Positions 25,510-34,098 of a DNA stretch of 64,000 nt are shown here, one piece after another. The notes beneath the pieces were generated by a model that ran no database searches, was not told where the DNA came from, and was given only the letters and a program-made list of their open reading frames with translations. The stretch comes from Candidatus Aminicenantes bacterium UBA6228. GTDB taxonomy: Bacteria; Acidobacteriota; Aminicenantia; Aminicenantales; Saccharicenantaceae. Every line of letters starts with the position of its first letter. Position 1 is the stretch's first letter. The position numbers were made by a program, and so were the translations under genes. The stretch is from positions 248,001 to 312,000 of the forward strand of contig DJWO01000009.1 in the NCBI GenBank assembly GCA_002441005.1, read 5' to 3'.

Positions 25510-26661
25510 ATGAAAAACTCAAGCTCTATAATCAAAAGTAAAGAAACTAAGAGGAGAGGGCCCGGTGACGGGTCCTCCTCCCGGCTGCTGAACAGGATAG
25601 CCGCACAAATTGCTACTGTAATTGCTCCGGCAGTAATTATTTTAGCCCTGGTCTCTTTCGGGTTTCTGGTCTTTTACCCGATGAGTCTGCAACCGGCAGC
25701 CAAAGACAGGAAAATAGTAGAAAAGCTTATTCCCATTACCGAGGATAAATCTTTTAAGTTCGGTGAAGATGAAAACTACCTGTTCAATACGCCTGTCCGC
25801 CTGGAGATAACTGATGAGAATATTTTTGTCCTGGATAGCCTGGACCACCGGCTCCAAGTCTATGATCTCAATGGGAAATACGTAAAATCAATCGGGCGTA
25901 GGGGCAAGGGGCCAGCTGAATTCAACAGCCCGGAAGGCTTGTTTATTGAGCCCGGCCAAAAAAATATTTATGTGGCTGATACCAGAAACCTCAGGCTGCA
26001 GGTTCTAGACTTCGAAGGGAAGGAAATTTCAACTTTTCAGCTTACTTTCCCTCCGGTCGGAGTAGCCGTTTTCAAGAATAAAATTTATCTTCTGGCCTTT
26101 CCCAGCAACGCTCTCATTATGAAAGATGAGCCGCTGATAAAAATCTTTGGGCCCGGTTTCAGCCCGGTTGCCACCTGTTTGAAGCCCTCTAAGACCAGCG
26201 ATCTGACTTTAAATATCCTGGCTAATCAGTTTATCCTTAAAAAAGACAGAGCCGGCCAGCTGGTCTGCGCCCGGCAATTCGGCCTAAACCAGATCCAGGT
26301 TTATGACGAGAACGGTCAGCTCAACCGGAACTTTGAAATAATCTATAAAGGCAATAGTGTAGCCAGCCCCGGGCTGGATCTCTCAGTCAGAAGTGATCTC
26401 GATGCCCAGAAAATCGCTTATCTGGTAGCAGACATGGCGATTGATTCACAGAACAACTATTATTTTCTGGCTGGGAATACCGGCCTGAAGCCTGATGGAC
26501 TGCCAGAAAGAGGCCGGGAAATCTATAAATATAATGCCCAGGGAAAATACCAGGCAACCATCATTCTGCCTGAAAAGGCGATTCTAATCAGCTTTGGTCC
26601 CGATGATTCATTATATCTTATAGATAGTAATTACTGCCTCAGAAAATTCAAGCTGGGTTGA
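25510..26661 (+). CDS. Membrane-anchored six-bladed beta-propeller (NHL-like) protein
   Basis: 383 aa. A polar, basic N-terminus of about 35 residues precedes one membrane segment (about 36-58). The exported part has NHL/6-bladed propeller repeats: FVLDSLDHRLQVYDLNGKYV, IGRRGKGPAEFNSPEGLF, YVADTRNLRLQVLDFEGK and a last blade IYKYNAQGKYQATI. Such propellers bind ligands or proteins in the periplasm. Twenty bases after the peptide gene and 18 before the redoxin gene, hence one operon. Function unknown. Confidence 0.85.
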   Translation: MKNSSSIIKSKETKRRGPGDGSSSRLLNRIAAQIATVIAPAVIILALVSFGFLVFYPMSLQPAAKDRKIVEKLIPITEDKSFKFGEDENYLFNTPVRLEITDENIFVLDSLDHRLQVYDLNGKYVKSIGRRGKGPAEFNSPEGLFIEPGQKNIYVADTRNLRLQVLDFEGKEISTFQLTFPPVGVAVFKNKIYLLAFPSNALIMKDEPLIKIFGPGFSPVATCLKPSKTSDLTLNILANQFILKKDRAGQLVCARQFGLNQIQVYDENGQLNRNFEIIYKGNSVASPGLDLSVRSDLDAQKIAYLVADMAIDSQNNYYFLAGNTGLKPDGLPERGREIYKYNAQGKYQATIILPEKAILISFGPDDSLYLIDSNYCLRKFKLG

Positions 26662-26679
26662 GAAGGCCGAAGGAGACCT

Positions 26680-27276
26680 ATGAAGAATCTGAAGATGTGG
26701 GTTCTCCTGATGCCGCTCCTGCTCCTGTCAGTTTTCTGGGGTTATCAGAACCACCGCCAGTTTGTCCGCTGCCGGGAGGCCAATCAAGAACTGATGCAGG
26801 AATTAAAGAAAGCCAGCAGCCTGATTAAGACGGAGCATCGTTTTCTGGAAGAAGGAGGCAGGCTAACTGCTCCCCTTGATCTGCCTTTGCTCGATGGCCA
26901 GTTATTGAATCTTGAACTAACTGAAACTTGCCTTCTAATTTTCATCAGTACCAGCTGTCCGGCCTGCTTAGAGGTAGCTCTGGATATTTATTCAGATTTT
27001 CGCCAGTCTGAAGAAAAGGGATTGCAAATTATTTCCGTCAGCCGGAATTCAGCCCAGGAACTGGCTTCGATTGCCGTTGAGAGAAACTGGCCCATGCCCA
27101 TTGCTCATGATTCCACCGGTCAACTTCACCGGCTTTTCCGGATAGAAGGACTGCCGTCTGTCGTCCTTATTGAAAGCGGAGTAATAAGGCTGATAGCCAA
27201 TGCCCTGTCGATCGACCGAAGGCTGCCTGAATTAAAGGAAATGATTTTAGCGGCCTTGCCGGCCCAGCCTGACTGA
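26680..27276 (+). CDS. Membrane-anchored TlpA/AhpC-type thioredoxin-fold protein
   Basis: 198 aa with an uncleaved-looking N-terminal membrane segment (about 5-21), then a thioredoxin fold in the periplasm: STSCPACLEVALDIY holds the CPAC active site, and LPSVVLIESG the cis-proline. Family members reduce or exchange disulfides outside the cytoplasm. Its place three genes into an operon led by a four-cysteine peptide suggests that peptide as substrate or partner (inference). GAAGGAGACCT gives the ribosome-binding site. Confidence 0.85.
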   Translation: MKNLKMWVLLMPLLLLSVFWGYQNHRQFVRCREANQELMQELKKASSLIKTEHRFLEEGGRLTAPLDLPLLDGQLLNLELTETCLLIFISTSCPACLEVALDIYSDFRQSEEKGLQIISVSRNSAQELASIAVERNWPMPIAHDSTGQLHRLFRIEGLPSVVLIESGVIRLIANALSIDRRLPELKEMILAALPAQPD

Positions 27277-27330
27277 GTCTCAGTTATCATAAAGTTTGAC
27301 TAATGGGTTAAGCCTCGGGATAATAGGGTT

Positions 27331-28611
27331 ATGGCTTACACAACTTCTCTTCGTGGTTATACTCTCAAGCGGCTGGAAGAAATCGGCCAGGCCGACATCA
27401 TTGTCGGGATACCATGTTTTAATAATGATAAGACCATCGCTCATGTCATCCAGATGGTCAGCCACGGGCTGGACAAGTTTTACCCCAATTCCAGGAATCT
27501 CATCTTTATTGCTGATGGCGGTTCGACCGATGATACCAGGGAAGAGGCCAAAGAATTTCAGATCAAGCCCTGGCAGGAAAAGCTGGTTTCCATCTACCGG
27601 GGGGTAAGTGGCAAAGGTTCGGCCCTGCGTTCTGTCTTTGAAGCGGCCTGCCGGTTAAAAGTTAAGGCCTGTGCAGTCGTTGATGCTGATTTGAGAAGCA
27701 TTACTTCTGATTGGGTCTTGAACCTGCTCGATCCGGTGCTTGACAAAGGTTATGACTTTGTCGCTCCGGTTTATATCAGGCATAAGTACGACGGCACCAT
27801 TACCAATAACATCGTCTATAATCTGACCAGGACTCTTTATGGAAAAAGAATCAGACAGCCAATCGGCGGTGATTTTGCTTTCAGCTTGCCGGTAGCTAAT
27901 TTTTATATGAACCAGGAAGTCTGGGAAACCGATGTCGCTCGCTACGGCATAGACCTCTGGATGACAACCAAGGCCATCATTCAGGAATTTAAAATCTGTC
28001 AGGCCAATCTGGGTGTCAAAATTCATGATGTTAAGGATCCGGCCAAACATCTCGGAGCAATGTTCAGGCAGGTACTCTGGGTGCTTTTTACCCTGATGGA
28101 GGAACATGAAAGCTACTGGAAGATAATCAAAGGCAGTCAGCCGGTACCAATCCTGGGAGAGATAGCAGCCCCGGAGCCAGAGAAAATAGAAGTCACTTTG
28201 CCCGAATTGATATCCAGATTTAGAATTGGTTATCAGCAGTTCTCCCCCTTGTGGAAAGAGATCTTTTCAGATGAGGTTTTTCAGGCCATTGAGAAGGCAG
28301 CCCGCTTGCCGATCGAAGAATTTTCTTTGCCGGTTGAAAACTGGGTTAAGATTCTATACGAACTGGCGGCAACTTTCCATGCCTGGTCAAGAAACCGCTT
28401 CAAAATTATCGAGCTGGTGACGCCGCTTTATTACGGCCGTCTGGCAGATTTTGTGCATGCAACCTGGGAAATGAATTCCATTGAGGCCGAGAAAATCGTT
28501 GAGGCCCAGGCGCAAATTTTTGAAGACCAGAAGGATTACTTGCTCCACATGTGGGAAGAAAAGACCAAGTTGCCAGAAAACCATACCAGTGATTGGCAAA
28601 TTTATGACTGA
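27331..28611 (+). CDS. Family 2-like glycosyltransferase (GpgS-type)
   Basis: 426 aa. GT-A core with IVGIPCFNNDKTIAHVI, FIADGGSTDDTREEA and the DxD motif ACAVVDADLRS; followed by IGGDFAFSLP and a helical C-terminal half of about 170 residues. The layout resembles bacterial glucosyl-3-phosphoglycerate synthase-like enzymes. No Shine-Dalgarno is obvious before the ATG at 27331, 54 bases after the redoxin gene. It may belong to the same transcript. Acceptor and sugar are not known. Ends 10 bases from the convergent GH116 gene. Confidence 0.78.
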   Translation: MAYTTSLRGYTLKRLEEIGQADIIVGIPCFNNDKTIAHVIQMVSHGLDKFYPNSRNLIFIADGGSTDDTREEAKEFQIKPWQEKLVSIYRGVSGKGSALRSVFEAACRLKVKACAVVDADLRSITSDWVLNLLDPVLDKGYDFVAPVYIRHKYDGTITNNIVYNLTRTLYGKRIRQPIGGDFAFSLPVANFYMNQEVWETDVARYGIDLWMTTKAIIQEFKICQANLGVKIHDVKDPAKHLGAMFRQVLWVLFTLMEEHESYWKIIKGSQPVPILGEIAAPEPEKIEVTLPELISRFRIGYQQFSPLWKEIFSDEVFQAIEKAARLPIEEFSLPVENWVKILYELAATFHAWSRNRFKIIELVTPLYYGRLADFVHATWEMNSIEAEKIVEAQAQIFEDQKDYLLHMWEEKTKLPENHTSDWQIYD

Positions 28612-28621
28612 CGGGAAAGTT

Positions 28622-31396
28622 TCAGGCACCATCCTTAAAAGTCAGGTTGAGACGCAAGATACTACCTGTTTTAAGATTTAGCTGGCGAGCGAATTTAATT
28701 TTCACGGCGGTTCCGTCAGGTTCAAGCCGGGCTTTTATTATTTCGCCGTTCAGGGAATATTCAGCCGATTTGATTTTTGGGTGAGTTAAAGAAGGTGGAA
28801 GCCCGCAGCGGAGTTCTTTTAGAGCAAATTTCCCGCCCTCAATTTTAAGCTCGGCCGAAAAGGTTGTTTGGCTTTCAAGCTTCTGGCTATATGTTCCCCA
28901 GGTTTCACCCAGGGACCAGAAAGTGGCAAAGTCTTCGGGCTTGATGGCTGGTTCGAACCCGAGACGGCCTGATGGAACCGAATAGCTAAAACCCGACAGA
29001 GCCAGAAGGATTCCCCACGAAGACATGGCCCGGGCATAATGGTGGCCACATTCAACTTCATCCCAGGGATTACGGTTCCGGCCGTCATAGCGCTCCCGGA
29101 CTGCTTTGACCAGGGTCAGGCCTTCCCGCAGCAGCCCTTCATACATCAGGTGGCTGGCTACCTGATATTCGATTCCCGTCCAGACTTCGTCAGAATAAGG
29201 AAAAGGCAATGGTGGCCGGCCGCCACGGGGCCAGGTGCAGAGCAGCAGGCCTTTTTCTCCGGCCAGAGCGTAAGTTCTCTGGACATTAGCCAGGTTATAA
29301 AAATTCTCTTTAAAGTTATAATTATAAATTGAGTCGAGGGCCTTTTGTATTTTGGTTTGATCCAGAAAACGGCCGAGCCCGGCTACCATAGACAGCCACT
29401 GGCCGAGAAGCTGGTCTGACAGGCAGCCCTCGCCATATTGATATTTTTTCTCAAGGGCCAGGTCGTATTTCTGAATAAAAAACTCGCCGTTCCAGAGTTG
29501 AGCTTCATAATTTTTTTGACCGAGCCGCAAAACCTGGCGGTAGCGGCTGGCAGCTGCCCGGTCGCCGGCGGCCTCGGCTAAGCGAGCGCCAGCTTCCAGG
29601 GCCCCCAGATAGATGCCGCTTAGCATGCTATTTAGACCGTAGAATTCAATGTCATAGGTGTTGTGCTGTTCGCCTTCGAGCAGGCCATCGCCATCCTTGT
29701 CCCAGCTGACCCAGGCATACTCCAGTGCTTTTTTGGCCTGTGGCCAGAGTGTTTGGAGGAAATTGACATCGCCCGAAATCTGCCAGTCACGATAAAGGTT
29801 AATAATTCGCCCCAGCTGGCCGTCAGCGGCTGGTTTAAAATCCCAGTATTTGTCACCAGCTGGCAGGCTGGTGCGAAAAATCATAGAACCGTCAGGCCTG
29901 ACATTAACTAAAAAGTCTGTCTGACGCATGGAGCGTTCCAGCTGGGGGAAGAGAAAGGCCAGGCTCTGGGCATAATTCCAGACATGGGCGCAGTTAAGCG
30001 GGCAGCAGCCTGACCGGTCACTGCAGCCTTCAAAAGCAAAAAACTGGCCGTTAGTCAGCCAGAGGCAGGTTGGCGTCCGGATGATGGAGGCCTGGCTGGA
30101 AACCGCATCAAGAACATAAGCGGGCAGTGTCGAAGAGAAAAAGGCCTGATGGAAACGCCTGGTTTCCTTTTCGAGGGCCTCGAGATTATCGAAGAGGTAG
30201 CCAGCGACTTGCCAGGCATCATTGAACCGGGTGGTATAATGGGGATGATAGATTTTGCCTTGCTGCTCACTGACCACATCAAAATAGTCAACCAGGTTGG
30301 GAAAATGCCAGGTGATAAGCAGTGGTAAAACTACTTCCCCGCCGGCAGGAATGACAGCTTTAAGACCGAGGCTGCCGACATCTGTCCGGCCGTCGGGCGA
30401 TGGGTCTTCAGCCTCAAGGTTGCTAAGCTGGCCATCGGAGGAAAAATCGTCCCAGAAAATCTGGAGATCATCCCACCATTCGCCTCGCACCCAGTGGGAA
30501 ACATAGGTTAAATCAGACCAGGTGGTCGAGAGAGCCAGAGTGCCGTAAGCCGGGGCTGAAGGTGCGACTTTTTTGGAGTAAAAATAGAGGCCGGAAACGG
30601 GGCCTTTAATCAGCCGGTTAATATTCTGGCCGAAGACAGGGTTAGACAGAGAGTTAAATTCGCCCAAGCCATCAAAGCCAACTGGATTGGCCATTGAGCC
30701 GGTCAAAGTAATTTTGATTTCTTTACCAGTCAAATTCTTAATCCGGTATTTTAAAACGGCAGCAGGCAGGGAGGAGTTCTCTGCATCTCCTGGAATAAAG
30801 GGATTAAAAGCTTCCAGAGTTACGCTGACCGGGAGGTCGGGATCAGTCAACTCAACCTGAGCTAAAGGATACTCGCCGCGAAAGGTGGCGTGGCGGAAGC
30901 GGGGCAGGCCTGGTACCATCTGCCGTGGATAGCCATGAGCACCGGTATAAGGTGCGAAAAGCTCGGATTCCAGAACCCGGCTGAAGCGGCGGCCATCACT
31001 TTCAATGTAGAGAGCAAAAAAAGTAAAAGGGAAATTAATACCTTTACCGGGACGATTAAAGATTTCCCAGTCCCGGAGCTGACCACGGCCTCCAAGCGAG
31101 ATTGTGCCGGTGCCAATTCCACCCAGGGGAAAGGCAATTTCACGCAGCTGGTCACCGGTGTGGGGGGCAGGCCGTCCAAGCCGGAACAGCTCGTCGTCTG
31201 AATAAGGAATTTTTGGAGAGGATGGGGAAGGATTGCTCTGGCTGGCAGCCAGCTTTTTAGCTGGAGTAAGTTTATCGCCGGCCAGAAGAAATGGCTGGCT
31301 GGCAGCGAACAAAAAAAGAAAAATAAAAGATGACAAAACAGACAATTTTGTCCAGAGACTTTTACCTTTGACGGCCAAACTCCTTCTTGTCTTCAT
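28622..31396 (-). CDS. Exported GH116 glycoside hydrolase (GBA2-like beta-glucosidase/glucosylceramidase)
   Basis: 924 aa. Signal peptide (about 1-40), N-terminal beta-sandwich domain (about 80-390; IAFPLGGIGTGTISLGGRGQL, FNPFIPGDAENSSLP), then the (alpha/alpha)6 DUF608 catalytic domain. FAFEGCSDRSGCC and CAHVWNYAQSL precede QHNTYDIEFYGLNSMLSG; by family knowledge the Glu and Asp in the first and last of these are the likely nucleophile and acid/base. Members cleave beta-glucosides, some beta-xylosides. GGAGGGCC precedes the ATG. Substrate unknown; family confident. Confidence 0.9.
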   Translation of the reverse strand: MKTRRSLAVKGKSLWTKLSVLSSFIFLFLFAASQPFLLAGDKLTPAKKLAASQSNPSPSSPKIPYSDDELFRLGRPAPHTGDQLREIAFPLGGIGTGTISLGGRGQLRDWEIFNRPGKGINFPFTFFALYIESDGRRFSRVLESELFAPYTGAHGYPRQMVPGLPRFRHATFRGEYPLAQVELTDPDLPVSVTLEAFNPFIPGDAENSSLPAAVLKYRIKNLTGKEIKITLTGSMANPVGFDGLGEFNSLSNPVFGQNINRLIKGPVSGLYFYSKKVAPSAPAYGTLALSTTWSDLTYVSHWVRGEWWDDLQIFWDDFSSDGQLSNLEAEDPSPDGRTDVGSLGLKAVIPAGGEVVLPLLITWHFPNLVDYFDVVSEQQGKIYHPHYTTRFNDAWQVAGYLFDNLEALEKETRRFHQAFFSSTLPAYVLDAVSSQASIIRTPTCLWLTNGQFFAFEGCSDRSGCCPLNCAHVWNYAQSLAFLFPQLERSMRQTDFLVNVRPDGSMIFRTSLPAGDKYWDFKPAADGQLGRIINLYRDWQISGDVNFLQTLWPQAKKALEYAWVSWDKDGDGLLEGEQHNTYDIEFYGLNSMLSGIYLGALEAGARLAEAAGDRAAASRYRQVLRLGQKNYEAQLWNGEFFIQKYDLALEKKYQYGEGCLSDQLLGQWLSMVAGLGRFLDQTKIQKALDSIYNYNFKENFYNLANVQRTYALAGEKGLLLCTWPRGGRPPLPFPYSDEVWTGIEYQVASHLMYEGLLREGLTLVKAVRERYDGRNRNPWDEVECGHHYARAMSSWGILLALSGFSYSVPSGRLGFEPAIKPEDFATFWSLGETWGTYSQKLESQTTFSAELKIEGGKFALKELRCGLPPSLTHPKIKSAEYSLNGEIIKARLEPDGTAVKIKFARQLNLKTGSILRLNLTFKDGA

Positions 31397-31462
31397 CTCG
31401 GCCCTCCGTGTTGAGAATAGATAGCTAACACCTCAAAAAACCGGCGCCAGCCAAAAAATAAC

Positions 31463-31990
31463 TTACACCGATTGGCTTCCAGTTGTAAATCGCTTCAATT
31501 TTCTTTCCATATCTCTGAAGTGCGAACCTTTCCAGAAAACCCGCCCGCAGCCCGGACAGAGGGCAAAGCCCTGGGCTTGTTCATAAATAAAGGAGGGAAC
31601 CAAATTTTTGGCCCGGGACCTGGGCAGGAATTTCAGCTGGGTGTTGCAAGTCAAGCAGCGGGAATTGGGATTAATTTCGTCCCTGAGGTTAAAATGATCA
31701 AGAACCTGCTCAACCTGCTCCTCCCAGTGTTCGCTTTCGACGAGCAGGATTCTTTGAGCCAGGGACTTGCGCTTGCTCGCTTTGTTGATTAACTCGTGGT
31801 CGCGAGTCAAGATAATGCGGTTTTCTTTTTCGCCCAGTTCAATTAGCCTGGCATCATCAATTTTTGAGTAATAGCTGACATCAAAGCCCAGGAGCCGTAG
31901 CCAGCGGGCCAGCTTCCCCACCATGCAATCCGCTATAAAAAGGGGACGTGATACCCTGTCCCTCGATTTTTCCCCAGCTAACTTATTCAT
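31463..31990 (-). CDS. Mut7-C (PIN-like) RNase-domain protein with zinc ribbon
   Basis: 175 aa. FIADCMVGKLARWLRLLGFD and RIILTRDHELI are Mut7-C/DUF5615 PIN-like motifs with acidic residues for metal binding; the C-terminal zinc ribbon has CLTCNTQ and CPGCGRVFW. Family members are uncharacterised putative RNases. The first 15 or so codons (NKLAGEKSRDRVSRPLF) are encoded by the repeat element at 31935-32107: the arm GGGGACGTGATAC is read on the minus strand as part of the coding sequence. An internal ATG (M20 of CMVGK) exists but would drop the first conserved strand. Confidence 0.85.
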   Translation of the reverse strand: MNKLAGEKSRDRVSRPLFIADCMVGKLARWLRLLGFDVSYYSKIDDARLIELGEKENRIILTRDHELINKASKRKSLAQRILLVESEHWEEQVEQVLDHFNLRDEINPNSRCLTCNTQLKFLPRSRAKNLVPSFIYEQAQGFALCPGCGRVFWKGSHFRDMERKLKRFTTGSQSV

Positions 31991-32107
31991 AATAAATAAA
32001 ATAAATTTTTAATGGGGACATGATTACCTGACCCCATTTCTTATCTTCAATTATATCAATAAGTTACCTGAGCAAAAAAGAGGGACAGGGTATCACGTCC
32101 CCTTTTA
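31935..32107. repeat. Paired inverted repeat, GGGGACGTGATAC family, with nested palindrome
   Basis: Arms at about 31935-31964 and 32079-32107 match over about 29 bases with one indel (core GGGGACGTGATACCCTG). Between them lies a second palindrome (GGGGACATGA...TGACCCC, about 32013-32036) and AACTTATT.../...AATAAGTT segments like the second repeat family. The left arm lies inside the Mut7-C reading frame and the right arm supplies the stop codon of the metal-transporter gene at 32105-32107. Confidence 0.75.
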
Positions 32108-32815
32108 TAAACCAAGGAATTGCACAGTCAGGCCTGAAACAAAAATGACCCCGCCAGCCAGAGCATGGGAATACCTTTCGAGCTTGCCCAGTTTGACAAA
32201 ACTCAAGCCCCAGCTGGACAGAGCAATAATGGTCAGCATGGTCAGAATGGTGGCCAGGCCAAAGGCTGCTGTCACCATGATCACGCCGGCCACCGAATGC
32301 TGGGCAGCCGGATACATGACCAGTGGAATCAACGGCTCGCATGGCCCGAAGACAAATATCAAAAACAATACCCAGGGAGTGATATTTTCTTTTCCCTTGT
32401 CCTGGTGGATATGCAGGTGTCCTTCTTCGTGGCTGTGAAGATGGACATGAGTTTCGCCATCAGCATGGTGATGAAGGTGAGAGTGAGGCTTCGAGCGGTA
32501 GGCTTTCCTCAATCCCCAGACTAAATAAACCAGCCCAAAACCAATCAGCAGCCAGGCTGCGATTGTTCCCCGGGTTGACTCAACTTTTTCCAGATGGCCG
32601 ATAGCTACCCCCAATCCTACTCCCAGAAATCCCAGAGCAACCGAACTCAGGACATGCCCGAGACCGCAGAGCGCAGAAACGAGCATCGTTTTTGACAGCC
32701 GCCAGTTCCTCGCCCTGGCGATAGCTATAAACGGCACATAGTGATCGGGCCCGATGACCGTATGAACAAATCCTAAGGTCACGGCGGTTCCAATCAACAA
32801 CCAGATATTCTGCAT
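32105..32815 (-). CDS. His-rich NicO/UreH-type divalent metal transporter
   Basis: 236 aa with about six hydrophobic segments. TLGFVHTVIGPDHYVPFIAIARARNW and CGLGHVLSSVALG hold the conserved His residues (GxDHxxP-like and GH) of the nickel/cobalt transporter and UreH/RcnA group. A central loop is very histidine-rich (HSHLHHHADGETHVHLHSHE), typical of Ni/Co-binding transporters. A second signature FGPCEPLIPLV follows. Direction (uptake or efflux) cannot be told. Its stop codon lies in the arm of a repeat element. Confidence 0.82.
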   Translation of the reverse strand: MQNIWLLIGTAVTLGFVHTVIGPDHYVPFIAIARARNWRLSKTMLVSALCGLGHVLSSVALGFLGVGLGVAIGHLEKVESTRGTIAAWLLIGFGLVYLVWGLRKAYRSKPHSHLHHHADGETHVHLHSHEEGHLHIHQDKGKENITPWVLFLIFVFGPCEPLIPLVMYPAAQHSVAGVIMVTAAFGLATILTMLTIIALSSWGLSFVKLGKLERYSHALAGGVIFVSGLTVQFLGL

Positions 32816-32839
32816 AAGCTGTACACCTTTCTGGAAAAA

Positions 32840-32912
32840 TGGACGGTAGGGGACTCGAACCCCCGGCCTCAGCGTTGCGAACGCCGCGCTCTCCCAGCTG
32901 AGCTAACCGCCC
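32840..32912 (-). tRNA. tRNA-Ala (anticodon CGC)
   Basis: On the minus strand a full cloverleaf: acceptor GGGCGGT with ACCGTCC (one G-U pair), D arm GCTCAGCTGGGAGAGC, anticodon stem CGGCG/CGCTG around loop TTCGCAA, and T arm with GGGGGTTCGAGTCCCCT. The loop gives anticodon CGC, reading GCG (Ala). The 3' CCA is not encoded. It follows purM on the same strand. Confidence 0.95.
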
Positions 32913-33017
32913 ATGCTACACGCTATAGATATTCAGTAGCGCCTTAAATTTAACCGGATTCGCTACTAATTTACCATTTCAGGCAGTTTTTTTCCACTGG
33001 CTGGCCCTAATGTCAGC

Positions 33018-34019
33018 TCACTCGATGACGACTTCATGCGGGCCCTTTACCAGCTCGCCTATAACCCAGGCCTTCTCGCCCTGCTTTTCAAAAAGCATAA
33101 CGGCCGCCTCTGCTTCTTTACCATTGACCACCGCTACCAGGCCAATGCCCATGTTGAGCGTCCGGAGCATTTCCTTATCAGCTATTTCTCCGCGTCGTTG
33201 AATTTCCTTGAACAGGCGCGGCACCGGCCAGCTCCCACGTTTGATTCTGGCCTGCAATCCCGCCGGAATAACCCGCGGGATGTTGTCATAAAAACCGCCG
33301 CCAGTGATATGAGCCATAGCCTTTATTTGAATTTTTTTCAGAGCCTGGAGAATAACCGGTGTATAAATTTTTGTCGGTCTGAGAAGCTGCCGGCCCCAGT
33401 CGCCTTTTAACTCTTTCTCCGTAAAAACCCGCCTGGCCAGCGAATAGCCGTTACTGTGAAGTCCGGATGAGGCCAATCCGATGACCTTATCAGCTGGGCG
33501 GCAGCGCCGGCCATCAATTATCTTACCGGCATCAACCAGCCCGACACAGAAACCGGCCAGATCCCATTTACCGGGCTCATAAAGCCCAGGAAGCTCAGCC
33601 GTTTCTCCGCCAATCAGGGCGCAATTAGCCTGGCGGCAACCGCGAGCAACACCCTTCACCACCTGCAACAGCTGATTCTTGTCCAGTCGCCCGCAGGCAA
33701 TGTAATCGAGGAAGAAAAGCGGCTCGGCTCCCAGCACCGCCACATCATCAACATTCATAGCCACCAGATCAAGCCCGATGGTGTCATATTTCTTCAGGAG
33801 GTCGGCAATCATCAGTTTCGTCCCCACCCCATCCGTGGACGCGACCAGAACCGGCTTTTCCATTCCTTTAAGCCGCGGGGCAAAAAGCCCACCAAACCCG
33901 CCGATTGAACCCAGAACTTCTGCCCGTTCAGTCATCCTGACCAGTGGCTTGAGCTTCTTTACAAAATCATTGGCTTCATCTATATTGACGCCCGCCTTTT
34001 TATAAGTCAGTCCGGCCAT
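33018..34019 (-). CDS. purM: Phosphoribosylformylglycinamidine cyclo-ligase (AIR synthetase)
   Basis: 333 aa, usual length. Converts FGAM to AIR with ATP in purine synthesis. N-terminal LTYKKAGVNIDEANDFV, ASTDGVGTKLMIA, and AMNVDDVAVLGAEPLFFLDYIA (ATP/Mg site) are family marks, as are LIGGETAELPGLY and MAHITGGGFYDNIPRV in the C-terminal half. GGAGAGGCGG lies ahead of the ATG. No other pur genes in the window; the tRNA-Ala lies downstream. Confidence 0.97.
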   Translation of the reverse strand: MAGLTYKKAGVNIDEANDFVKKLKPLVRMTERAEVLGSIGGFGGLFAPRLKGMEKPVLVASTDGVGTKLMIADLLKKYDTIGLDLVAMNVDDVAVLGAEPLFFLDYIACGRLDKNQLLQVVKGVARGCRQANCALIGGETAELPGLYEPGKWDLAGFCVGLVDAGKIIDGRRCRPADKVIGLASSGLHSNGYSLARRVFTEKELKGDWGRQLLRPTKIYTPVILQALKKIQIKAMAHITGGGFYDNIPRVIPAGLQARIKRGSWPVPRLFKEIQRRGEIADKEMLRTLNMGIGLVAVVNGKEAEAAVMLFEKQGEKAWVIGELVKGPHEVVIE

Positions 34020-34098
34020 CCGCCTCTCCTTTCTGTTAACGGAGTCTATCTTGCTCCCTGCTTAAAGTTATCATCTGGCGGCTTTTCAGTCAATTAAA

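Noticed and set aside
28226..31201. Multiple short open frames inside the glycosyltransferase and GH116 genes
   Set aside because: All are other-frame shadows without initiation signals.
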